A stretch of DNA of 64,000 nt from Agapetus fuscipes (Eukaryota; Arthropoda; Insecta; Trichoptera; Glossosomatidae). The position numbers were made by a program, and so were the translations under genes. Where the stretch lies: assembly GCA_951799405.1 (NCBI GenBank), contig OX637340.1, forward strand, positions 2,480,001 to 2,544,000. Reading direction: 5' to 3'. How positions within the stretch are numbered: position 1 is the stretch's first letter; each line of letters starts with the position of its first letter. A model generated the notes under the pieces. The model worked only from the letters and a program-made list of their open reading frames with translations, made no database searches and was not told the origin of the DNA. Positions 55,188 through 64,000 of the stretch are shown here, piece by piece.

Positions 55188-55270
55188 CAAATCTAATCTA
55201 ATCTAAGTTGCAAAGATATGTAACATCGGGGATTAACATTACATGCATTCTCACAAGCAGACACGAACTG
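55188..55270 (-). repeat. Family A, 3'-end fragment
   Basis: AATCTAATCTAAGTTGCAAA to TCTCACAAGCAGACACG; A2-type. Confidence 0.75.
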
Positions 55271-55573
55271 TGAACTATGAACTGTGATGTACATCAGCTG
55301 GTTTACGTATATGCAACCTAATTTTTTATTTGAAAGGGAGAAATCACACATAATTTTGATTTTTGTCTGATTGAAGTTTGGTGCAACAGGCCCTTAGGAT
55401 GTTTCCAATCCCTTCTTCTTTTTGTGCCACTTCCATTGAAGATCGGTGATCATCATGGCCATTTGGACTAGGATACCGCGGCTCGAAACAGGGACTTGGT
55501 GCTTCTGCTTCCAATCTCTGTGGGGACATAATCTTCGATGTGTTGTACAGCCATATTTTCGACATTTCACAAT
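55271..55573. other. Unassigned DNA
   Basis: A short minus-strand frame (55344-55577) has no recognised motif. Confidence 0.3.
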
Positions 55574-55793
55574 CCAACCTAATCTAATCTAATCTAAGTT
55601 GCAAAGATATGTAACATTGGGGAGTCACGTATGACTTCGCGCTTAAACATACCCCATGTAGACTTACAATACAAAAAACCCAAATCTCAAATAAACATAC
55701 ACCCTGCAACTCTTGCCGACCTTCACGGAAACAGGGTGAACCATTTTCTACAGCATGGGTGGTCAGCCGTAGTAATACCAACCATCACAGAAT
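55574..55793 (-). repeat. Family A copy, two internal deletions
   Basis: AACCTAATCTAATCTAATCT to ACCAACCATCACAG; part of the TGCATTCTCACAAGC block and of the GGCAAAGTG block are missing. Confidence 0.75.
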
Positions 55794-56394
55794 AAATATA
55801 GGCATTTTAATTCCATATAAAACAACTTTACACTGGCGCCCCTGCCGAATGCGGGAATCCGCCACAAAGAAAAAGAAGAAGAATTCTATATAAAACTTTG
55901 GGTCATTTTTATTGTTACAAAACAGCACTAAAATTCAAGTAAATAATATTTTATACTTAATTATCTGTTTACTGTTCCGCGACGTCTCAATGACAGAATA
56001 ACACGTTATTAAAGAATCCAAAATGGAAAGGAATTACACAAATACGCAATACATGATGTTTTTATCTGCGCAGGTTCATTCAACTCATTTTCGGGTCAAA
56101 ACGATCCGAATCATTTCTCATCCTCAATGAAGAAACACTCACATTATACTGTTACGCTTTCTCCTTGATTCTATTTTTAACTAAAATGCCAGAATTTATT
56201 TTTTAAAGAATTTAATTGTTTTTTTTTTATTAGACAAACAAACAGTTATACATGTAATATATGGGATAAACAACATAGTTATAAAATTTCAAAAACCAGC
56301 AAAGAACTTGTTCACAATTTTCAATTTATTTCACAATTTGACAGTCAATAGTTATGTGTTGCTTAGCGAATTGTTCTCCTGCGACTTCTGCTGT
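55794..56394. other. Unassigned; possible (GAA)n LINE tail near 55870
   Basis: CGGGAATCCGCCACAAAGAA then AAAGAAGAAGAA at 55849-55883 may be a LINE 3' scrap. Otherwise AT-rich. Confidence 0.3.
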
Positions 56395-56490
56395 CTTACC
56401 ATTTTGACCTCTTATATAGTAAACCGGAGAGGTTTTTCTCGCCCTATCTGGATTATTCCACCACCAGAACATTTACGCACACACAATCAC
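56395..56490 (+). repeat. TATA-bearing repeat shared with 61130-61210
   Basis: TTATATAGTAAACCGGAGAG, TTTCTCGCCCTATCTGGATT and ATTCCACCACCAGAAC have counterparts in order at 61130-61210. Possibly two LTR or promoter fragments of one family. Confidence 0.35.
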
Positions 56491-56771
56491 TAGAATGTCA
56501 TTCCAAGGTACGAATACTCCTAGATGTTTCTGTATTACGTGCTTCAGTGTGTGTAATCATTTTGATGTATGTGTGTATAAGCGCACGTATTTCAAGTTCG
56601 CAACAATACCTACTCATATGCAATTTCCTTCAGTACATTTATTTCTTACATTGTACAAAAAAATCATTCTAATCGGAACTACTTTTAAAATGATTAATTA
56701 GAGACGTATTTATTTATACATTAAGTTTCCTACGTAATAGCATATTATACTTTACACTAACGGTCCATACT

Positions 56772-57003
56772 GACCGGTCCGTAATCTAGTGGTTAACACT
56801 AGGACTCGTGATTGGAAGGTAAATGGATTCGACTTCTGGTGGAACACAAAAAACTAGTTCATCAAAAATGCTCTTCGTTGGGTTGTAAAATAAATCTACC
56901 TTTACCAAAGACCGGTCACCAGTCAAGTCCATCCAGCCTTACAGCAACTACAGCTTTGACCAAGCTCGTAGAGAGCTCTTTAGGTGTGATTCACACAGTT
57001 AAC
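56772..57003 (+). mobile_element. SINE-B, truncated 3' end
   Basis: Head GACCGGTCCGTAATCTAGTG with a degraded box B (GATTCGACTTCTGG), body to TTAGGTGTGATTCACAC; a short internal loss removes the TTGGCGCTTT block. Confidence 0.8.
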
Positions 57004-57044
57004 TAAAATAATACTTAGGTTGAAAATACCGGGCCTTAGGTTAT

Positions 57045-57478
57045 GACTCTGGATGAAATGAAAGAAGTGTGCAAGGACAGGAAGAAGTGGCGGCTAATCT
57101 GCAATGGTGATTTTTAATGTTGGTGTATTCATTTGCTACATTTTTTGCATAGGAAATTTCTGACTTTTTTTGTATAGATTTCTTTGTAAGGTTTTGTTCT
57201 TTTATATATTTAAATGTAATTTTTTATTCATATTCCTTGACTTATAGGTTGGTATAAGGCTGACCACCCATACTGTAAAAAATGGTTCACTTTGCCAATG
57301 TCACCCCTGTTTCAGGGAAGGTCGGCAAAAGTTGTGGGGCTTATGTTCATTTGAGGTTTGGATTTTATTTGTAAGTACACATTCAGCATTTGTAAGCGCG
57401 AACTACACTTGTTGGTTTGTGGGCTTACATCTGAGAGCTTTAAATGAATATATCCTTGCAACTTAGATTATAGATTAT
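57045..57478 (+). mobile_element. 5'-truncated RTE-like LINE ending in family A
   Basis: Starts inside the coding end (MTLDEMKEVCKDRKKWRLIC), continues through a 3' UTR and into a complete family A sequence from 57234, ending TTAGATTATAGATTATAG. The left flank ATACCGGGCCTTAG and right flank TAATGTATCGTGTTCTC occur fused and uninterrupted at 57770-57822, giving the empty site. So coding end, UTR and family A moved as one unit. Confidence 0.85.
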
Positions 57479-57596
57479 AGTAATGTATCGTGTTCTCAAA
57501 GTAACAGCTTACTAAGAACGGTGTCACTTCGGGTCTTTTCGGTTTTTAGTAACTCGAACTGATGCTTGAAGTGCTATTCTGCTAAATTCCTTACGA

Positions 57597-57726
57597 CCTA
57601 AGGCGACGAGCTGGCGATTCATCTCCAAAAATAAGATGTACTGTGATTTTTTATCTATGGAGTTCTTTCACAAACGCTAGCGCTCCCGATTTGTTTCGGA
57701 CACAAATCGCCAGCTAGTCGCCTTAA
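57597..57726. repeat. MITE-F copy
   Basis: Arms AAGGCGACGAGCTGGCGATT and AATCGCCAGCTAGTCGCCTT are inverted. About 130 bp, non-coding; worn copy at 24100-24215. Confidence 0.78.
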
Positions 57727-58090
57727 GCATCTGAAGTATATTGACAAAATTGAAAGTAATTGTTAACTAATACCGGGCCTTAGTGATGTATCATGTTCTC
57801 TAAGTAACAGTTTACCATGTTTTTTTCTTTATTTCTCGTATGGCTGTTAGAGTAATGGTGCATTCATGAATACGGCTCGCTTACGTGTGATTACTATGAG
57901 TCCGCCAGTACTCAGTAATCAGTAATCAGTAGTGCAGGTGTAATGAGGCCGAACACGCTCTTGAGAAAGTTTTTATGCCTCCACCATTGACAGGCTTCCA
58001 ACCTTGCAACAGTCCACTACTTTTTTCTCATTCTCACAATTCCTCAAACGAAACCTATCTAGAAATAACGCAAAAAACGCAAAAAAAAAA
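57727..58090. other. Contains the duplicated empty LINE site
   Basis: 57770-57822 (ATACCGGGCCTTAG then TGATGTATCATGTTCTCTAA) parallels the flanks of the LINE at 57045-57478. Nothing else recognised. Confidence 0.6.
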
Positions 58091-58421
58091 ACGCAACTAA
58101 GCTACACATATAGTGTAACTTCTTGCCGCGTTATCCCCGAGGGGGTCGCATGTGGCGAGTTGAACCTGTTTATTTTTACAGTTAAGGGGGCCGGCCTTAC
58201 GCCAACCACTTCAGATGAAGTGGGGGTTTCCCAGCTCTCGAGGAGGCTGGTACTCATTTCTTGTGAAGGCTGAGTAAACCTTGCCGGTATTTTTATTTTG
58301 GGGTTTGAAATAAACACCGAAACGGGAAATCATTTCTGACACCCTCGCCTCAGCGGGATTCGAACCCGAGCTCACGGCATGGAATGCAAGCACTCTACCA
58401 ACTGAGCTATCGACCGGACTC
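58091..58421 (-). mobile_element. SINE-C, full length, best preserved
   Basis: Reverse strand: GTCCGGTCGATAGCTCAGTT, box A TAGCTCAGTTGGTAGAGTGC, box B GGTTCGAATCCCGCTG, full middle segment with CGTTTCGGTGTTTATTTC, and the TGTGTAGCTTAGTTGCG end next to an A-rich run. Confidence 0.92.
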
Positions 58422-58686
58422 TTTTTAAAACTTACTCTGTCTATAAATGATTATTTGTAAGAAGTATATCTTCTTACAAGTTACAAGTTACTTCATCTAG
58501 AAATGATTCTGTCTAAAAAATACTCAGTCTAATAATTCATGCGTTTTAAAATGACTCTATGAATGACTTTTTCTAAAAAAATATATAAATAAATAGTTAC
58601 CTTATCTTGAAAATAACTATCGAAAAAAATACTCTACCTAAAATTTATACCGTAGAAAATTACTCGGTCTATTAATTACTCTTTCT

Positions 58687-58765
58687 GTAACTGTAACTGT
58701 AACTGTAACTCTGTCGCCATTCCGCTAGGGGTGGCCAGAGCCTCTGCATAGTTGCCTCCATTTTT
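58687..58765 (-). repeat. RTE-like LINE 3' end with (AGTTAC)n tail
   Basis: Reverse strand: GGCTCTGGCCACCCCTAGCG, GAATGGCGACAGAGTTACAG and four AGTTAC units. Same 3' end as 24816-25580. Confidence 0.75.
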
Positions 58766-58969
58766 TCCAAGAAATATAAATCTATGTATTAAAAACTTTA
58801 TCTAGAAATTACTCCATCCAAAAATGTATGTAGAATTTACTATTCCAAAAAAACATTGTCTCTAAGTATTTTTGCTTATGTCAATTAATCTTTTCTTTTA
58901 CATCAAATTTGAATTGGTGTAACGTTTTTCGACATATTTACAATTTTATTATATATTTTATTAGTACTG

Positions 58970-59885
58970 GGTGCTACCGCTAGCATCGCCAAAAACCAGA
59001 ATCTTTCAAAAAATGTTCGACTGGCGGTGCACGGTGGTATACTAGTGCCCACTCTGATGTATGGAAGTGAAGCCTGGACGGTGAGTGAAAGTGAGATTAG
59101 TAAAGTCCATACGGTAGAAATGGATTACTTAAGAAGTATGATTGGAAAAAGACGGAGTGATAGGGTGAGGAATGATTTTGTTAGAGAGGAATGCGGTGTA
59201 AGAGAAAGTGTGAAAGTAAAGATTAAAAGAAGTATACTTAGATGGTTTGGACATTTGGAGAGAATGAATGAGGAAAGAATGACGAAGAAAGTATATGCTG
59301 CAAGAATTGATGGATGTCGTGGAAGAGGAAGACCGAGAAAGGTATGGATGGACCAAATTTTCGAAATAGCGAGTGAATGGGATATCCAGAGTCATAATAA
59401 AAGGAGAGCTTGTATGAAAAAAGTTATGACTCTGGATGAAATGAAAGAAGTATGCAAGGACAGGAAGAAGTGGCGGCTAATCTGCAATGCTGATTTTGAA
59501 TGTTGGTTTATTGGCTTGCTACATTTTTTGCACAAGACATTTTTTACTTTTTTTGTATAGATTTATTTTTAAGGTTTTGTTGTTTTCTTATACTTAAATG
59601 TTATTTATTACTCGTATTCCTTGACTTATAGGTTGGTATGAGGCTGACCACCCATACTGTAAAAAATGGTTCACTTTGCCAATGTCACCCCTGTTTCAGG
59701 GAATGTCGGCAAGAGTTGCAGGGCTTATGTTCATTTGAGGTTTGGATTTTATTTGTAAGTACACAATCAGCATTTGTAAGCGCGAACTACACGTGTTTGT
59801 TTGTGGGCATACATCTGAGAGCTTTGAATGAATATATCCTTGCAACTTAGATTATAGATTATAGATTATAGATTATAGATTATAA
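58970..59885 (+). pseudogene. RTE-like LINE C-terminal part with family A 3' end
   Basis: Open frame from about 58970 to 59560: IAKNQNLSKNVRLAVHGGIL, VPTLMYGSEAWTVSESEISK, DRVRNDFVREECGVRESVKV, RWFGHLERMNEERMTKK and GRGRPRKVWMDQIFEIASEW, then MTLDEMKEVCKDRKKWR. No ATG is needed at 59027 (it is GTG); the frame simply continues from a truncated start. RT and endonuclease are absent. After the stop comes about 55 bp of UTR, then a complete family A sequence from 59616 with (TTATAGA)n tail to 59885. Structure matches 57045-57478. Confidence 0.85.
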
Positions 59886-60453
59886 TTAACTTTGAAGTTT
59901 AATTGCACTTTTCGGGTATAAGCCGACGAAACGTTATGGAAAAATCTTAAATATTCTTGACCTTTCTTTGGCAACGTAGCCAACATCTTCAGGAGGCACC
60001 CTCTCTCCACGACCATTCGGAATGAAATTTAATCATCTAACCAAAAACATCATCTCAAAAGAACTCTCTTTTAAATTTACTATTTTTTTAAAGAAAAAAC
60101 TCTGCCTAAGAATTAATTTACAAATAAAAATTCATTGTAACAAAGAGTTGCAATGAGAACATTATAACACTGATATAAAAATATCAATTGAATTTTTCTG
60201 CGGCATTGCATAAATCAAAATATTTCACTTAGCCATGAGGACAGGTTTTGTGCAGGTGAAACAATTATTTTGAAAGCTATAGAGAATTAGGTTGGCGTCG
60301 CTATTGTGTAAGTAAATTAATTTTCTAGTTATAAGAGCGTTGATAATTTGAGAAAAAACAAATTTACTTCATGTCATGTATTAAAAACTAGCTTCGTGAT
60401 TTAGCTTATAAAAATCTGTTAACACTTAAAAATTATTTATGATTGATATCAAT
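59886..60453. other. Unassigned, with a hammerhead-like motif (minus)
   Basis: Reverse strand 59945-59996 reads CTGAAGA, a TTGGC/GCCAA stem, then GAAAGGTC; the last part deviates from GAAACGTC, so it is probably decayed. CCGACGAAACGTTATG at 59920-59937 is a related scrap. Confidence 0.4.
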
Positions 60454-60748
60454 AAGGGGCCGTTCATAAATTACGTCATCGATTTTGGCCGATTTTCGAC
60501 CCCCCCCCCCCCTTACAATCATCCTTTAGTCATTATATAATGACCCCCCCCCCTCTCTTGCTGTAATAGTGGATGAGCTTAATAATTAATAATTTTATAT
60601 TACTTACATAATATTTTGTATATTTTGTAGAAATAGGTATTTACAAGAACGACGTCACTTTTGGTACTCGTACATCATTTGCCATCATCCGCAGACCAGA
60701 CTCCCCCCCCCCCTAAATGCGAATGACGTAATATATGGACAGCCCCTA
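60454..60748. mobile_element. TIR element with C-rich interior
   Basis: Ends AGGGGCCGTTCATAAATTAC and, inverted, AGGGGCTGTCCATATATTAC with GTCA following both. The interior has runs of 9 to 12 C. The TTCATAAATTACGTCA end is widespread in insect genomes (my recollection). No transposase; duplication unclear. Confidence 0.65.
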
Positions 60749-61129
60749 AGTTACTAGATTAGGCAAGTCATTCGAAACAACGAAGGTGGCAAAAGCTTGC
60801 AATGATTTGGGGGTTTTTCTTGGATTTGGGCGAAAAAGAAATTTTGGAGGGACCAACAAGCAGATTGCTTAACCATTAACCCATTGACTAAGTTCTAGTG
60901 GCTAGAGTCTAACCTACCAAAAAGTTGTTGGTTGTACAAATTTAAAAATATTTTTAATGATTTCTCTGGGGTTCTCTTTTAATTAAACTGCAATTATTTA
61001 TTTTACCAGAATTTATTTTACACGGTTTGGTTCACAATTTACAATAATTGATAATCTTTGCGTATATTGGTCTTCACGGCAAAATGCTTGGAGCGACTAA
61101 TCGCTCTCCGCACCATTACAGTCCCTATA
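60749..61129. other. Unassigned DNA
   Basis: Nothing recognised. Confidence 0.4.
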
Positions 61130-61210
61130 TATAGGTACAAAAGAGATCTTTCTCGCTTATTCCAGATCATTCTTCGATTTCTCGCTCACACCAGAACGCC
61201 ATTCTATTCA
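61130..61210 (+). repeat. TATA-bearing repeat shared with 56395-56490
   Basis: CTATATATAGGTACAAAAGA, TTTCTCGCTTATTCCAGATC and CACACCAGAACGCCATT parallel the other copy; possibly LTR fragments. Confidence 0.35.
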
Positions 61211-61302
61211 CTACCACCATCGTGGACTACTCCCAGATTGTTCTACCCACACTATCGTACATGTACAAGGATAGGTCCGCGTAGGTACTTTGATTTCTAA
61301 CG

Positions 61303-61541
61303 GGGCTATTCTTAGACATTTTAGTCGTCGGTTGAGCATACGCTTTGACAAACTAATGATGCATTTGTATGAAGACCTGTCAATCCAAGATGGCCGCCAG
61401 TGAACAGCTGATTTGTCTTCATACAAATATTACAAAATTCGGTAGGTAAGAATGACCGTGCTGATGAAACTTCCAGCGCAGGTACCATTAGTTTGTCAAA
61501 GCGTGGGCTCAACCGCCGACTAAAATTTCTAAGAATAGCCC
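61303..61541. mobile_element. MITE-E, complete, about 58-bp inverted repeats
   Basis: Left arm GGGGCTATTCTTAGACATTT through TTTGACAAACTAATG; right arm is its reverse complement with a few mismatches. Flanking TA (61299 side and 61545 side) is possible. The core has GTCAATCCAAGATGGCCGCC and CACTGAACAG-like sequence but no ORF of a transposase. Confidence 0.82.
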
Positions 61542-62284
61542 CGATAGTTCTTAGCAATATCTACATCCATTTTATTAAAAATAGTTTCCCGTTTCCTAAG
61601 TATACATCAAATCACAAAAGTCTTTTTTACAGATAATATCGGCTTTCATTTTCATGGGATTCTTAATATGCAACAATATTAAACGAGCAGGTGATTAATC
61701 CTGATCTCATACATTATGCGACTTGTCGTAAGCAGAAATAAGTAAGTCGTGTTTGTTTTTATCACGAAAGCAAATAAATTATAGAATAATGTTATTCACA
61801 CACAGCCACGATTTGGCATCATAAAATAATTTCGCAGAATTCCAACTGGAAACTGGAATTGAATGTATTTGAATATTCCCAAAAACGGTTCTTCCTAGGT
61901 AATGATAAGTGTATAGAATTATAAGTTTTTCTGAGAAAATCATTTATAAGCCGGTAGCTTGCTATTACGCTTTGGATTTTTTTAAATATTATTTTCGATT
62001 TAAAAAAAAAAAGGATTAACATATTAAAGATCCCTAAGCGAAGAGCTAAAATAGGAGGCTGCGATTTAAAATTTCCCTCGGTTACGTGATGTCACAGGTT
62101 TTTTTTACAGGTTAGTTTTTTTTTATTAACGGAAATGATTGTCTATTTACATAATTTATGACAAAGTAATTTACAATGATTAAAATACACAAAAAAAGTA
62201 AGTATTGCATAAAATAGCACAGTTACAATAAAATAACTATACTTTTCTCAACAAAACAAAGCTCAACGGAATTCAGACAGACTT
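61542..62284. other. Unassigned AT-rich DNA
   Basis: A MITE-H-like arm (TTATTCACACACAGCCACGA) at 61792. Nothing else recognised. Confidence 0.35.
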
Positions 62285-62520
62285 ACACCACAGAAATCTT
62301 AATGAGATGAAGAGTTTACAAGACGAGACATTCTGGTCAATGGAGAATAGTAACCTAAATTAGAAGAATGAAAATTGAGGGAGAGCAATCGATAGGTTCT
62401 GAATCTACGAGTTGGAATATTAAATTTGATACTTTGTCAAATATGAGGTGAATCGAAAATACTATTAATGATTATATAATTGCATATAAGTTGAGCATTT
62501 TTGTCAAAAATAGATAGAAA
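62285..62520 (-). pseudogene. LINE C-terminal remnant (Jockey-like)
   Basis: Reverse strand reads KFNIPTRRFRTYRLLSLNFH and SSNLGYYSPLTRMSRLVN, then a stop. The pattern VPxRxxRxxxLxxxxxRTNxxxxSPLxRMxRLxN is the C-terminal tail of Jockey-type LINEs. Upstream the frame shifts. Confidence 0.55.
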
Positions 62521-62969
62521 ATAGTACAATAATATATTCCAGACGTTGGGATTTTTTACAATATTGTAGAATCCATAAATATACGTGGCGCCGCGCCCTA
62601 CTGTAATTTTGACATGAAAAATAAAACACAAATACTCACATATAAATTATTGTCAACATAACATACAATACGTATAAATATGACTCATAGAAAATTCAGA
62701 AAATGTTAGTGATTATATTTTTGACATCTGTATTTATTTTTCAAATATTTGGCACACATATTTTAGAAACCAAATGCTAATACAATGATTAAATAATATT
62801 GTAAATTTGTGTTTCGTGAAATATTAATAAAAGAATTATGAGTTCATGAACCTTGCTTACAACAAATCTGTTTTCAACATGAAAAAAAATCCTTCCAACA
62901 TTGAACGAAATATGAACCATATCCTAGTTAAAAATGATCCTTTACTCTCTTTATAAAGGACGGAAAAAA
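62521..62969. other. Unassigned AT-rich DNA
   Basis: Nothing recognised. Confidence 0.4.
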
Positions 62970-63120
62970 TAAGAATGCACGGGTCTTGCTTGAGACTTGG
63001 CGCTTTCTACAGCGACGACCAAGCTAGCAGAGGGCTCTTGAGGTGTGATACACACCAAGACAGCGCTCACCAAATAATTCATCCTAATATTATTATTATC
63101 ATTACATCCAATTTTTACAT
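62970..63120 (+). repeat. SINE-B, 5'-truncated 3' half
   Basis: From GGGTCTTGCTTGAGACTTGG to AGCGCTCACCAAATAATTC, with (ATT)n-like sequence after it; tRNA head absent. Confidence 0.85.
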
Positions 63121-63363
63121 GTATTTGTTAGCGCTTTTTAGTGTTACATATCTTATTCTACTCGCTAACAAATGCTTTTTATGCATGTCTGGAAGAGTTC
63201 ATCGTTCGCCTATAATTATTATTTCATTATTTGTTTTCTCTGTCTGACAATATCTTATACCACGATATTTTATTTTGTTTCTAATAATTCACATAGTTCA
63301 TTACGATAATACATCCAAACTATTATCAAACTATTCGAGAAAAATAGCATTTTCAAAAATATA
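63121..63363. other. AT-rich DNA, no gene seen
   Basis: Nothing recognised. Confidence 0.4.
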
Positions 63364-63616
63364 TGTTCCTTGACTTATAGGTTGGTATGCGGCTGACCAC
63401 CCATGCTGTAAAAATGTTTCACTTTGCCCCTGTTTCAGGGAAGGACGGCAAGAGTTGCAGGGCTTATGTTCATTTGAGATTGGGTTTTATATTGTAGGTC
63501 CACATGCGGCATGTGTTAGCGCGAAATTATACATGTCTGTTTGTGGGAATGCATTTAATATAGCCTAAATCTTAAATGATATATATCTTTGCAGCTTAGA
63601 TTAGATTAGATTAGAT
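63364..63616 (+). repeat. Family A copy (A1), full length
   Basis: TTCCTTGACTTATAGGTTGG to (TTAGA)4; a short loss removes the CAATGTCAC block. Confidence 0.88.
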
Positions 63617-64000
63617 ATGCACGTACATTGAAGGATAGCAGAAGAATCAACATGGCACGACCTTAGTCTTCTTTTTCACTAGCAAATGTCCTCAGTTGTC
63701 AAAATTGACACAGTATTGTTAGATTTACACAAAACTCGCAGATTCTCCGAGAATATATAATTTTAGACGCGCATATGTTTTTTTCGCCAATGCTAAATCC
63801 GTGGCCTTAACAGTTTGAGCGCACACATGCACGGTGTGACCTAATGAAATCATGTTTCTTTGTGTTAACAATTATATTTGCAAAGATGGCCGCTGCTCGA
63901 CCCCGCTAATTATTAACATTCGAACGTTCACCTCATATCAATCATATTTTTTTAACCAAACTTCTCTCAATGTTACCCTAAACATCATCGAGAAGAACAA
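63617..64000. other. Unassigned DNA to window end
   Basis: No gene or repeat recognised. Confidence 0.4.

Noticed and set aside
59920..59999. Functional hammerhead on the minus strand
   Set aside because: Stem II is good, but GAAAGGTC replaces GAAACGTC, so the stem III/cleavage site does not form; kept only as a note in the gap entry.

Overview
This is a repeat-dense, AT-rich stretch of an animal nuclear genome, most likely an arthropod and probably an insect. The evidence is an R1-clade non-LTR retrotransposon, many tRNA-derived SINEs, Penelope-like remnants, TA-flanked MITEs, a candidate first exon with a consensus splice donor, and a TATA-less initiator/DPE-type start region. No rRNA, functional tRNA, CRISPR array or prokaryotic operon was seen. 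I could not fix the insect order.

Names used below. Family A: a ~250 bp repeat starting near CCTTGACTTATAGG and ending in (TTAGA)n or (TTATAGA)n; two copies show it is the 3' end of an RTE-like LINE. SINE-B: head with TCTAGTGG and GGTTCGAATCC boxes. SINE-C: head with TAGCTCAGTTGG and GGTTCGAATCC boxes. MITE-D to MITE-H: short inverted-repeat elements.

Layout. 1-6.2 kb: SINE-C, family A, a composite SINE-B+C element (3710-4212), and a hAT-like element with an 8-bp target duplication (4640-5096). 6.2-10.4 kb: an R1-clade LINE with an intact 1009-residue ORF2, inserted in a SINE-B copy and flanked by 16-bp duplications. 11.5-16.8 kb: a second, Jockey/I-like LINE with complete ORF1; its ORF2 is split by a 961-bp non-autonomous LTR element (TRIM) with identical 164-bp LTRs and a 4-bp duplication. 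17-33 kb: SINEs, MITEs and decayed LINE 3' ends.

33.6-34.3 kb (minus strand): the only candidate host gene, a His-rich first coding exon with splice donor, preceded by a CpG-richer start region and a ~120-bp tandem repeat. 35-64 kb: more family A, SINEs, MITEs, LINE remnants of several lineages, a Penelope-like C-terminus followed by a hammerhead-like motif (43.9-44.3 kb), and a 5'-truncated LINE whose duplicated empty site is visible nearby (57.0-57.8 kb).

How it works together: the window is a record of nested retrotransposition. R1 sits in SINE-B, TRIM sits in the Jockey/I LINE, and family A sits in family A. The SINEs and MITEs are non-autonomous; the R1 ORF2 is the only unbroken reverse transcriptase gene here. 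Most of the rest is unique AT-rich DNA with no gene I can support.
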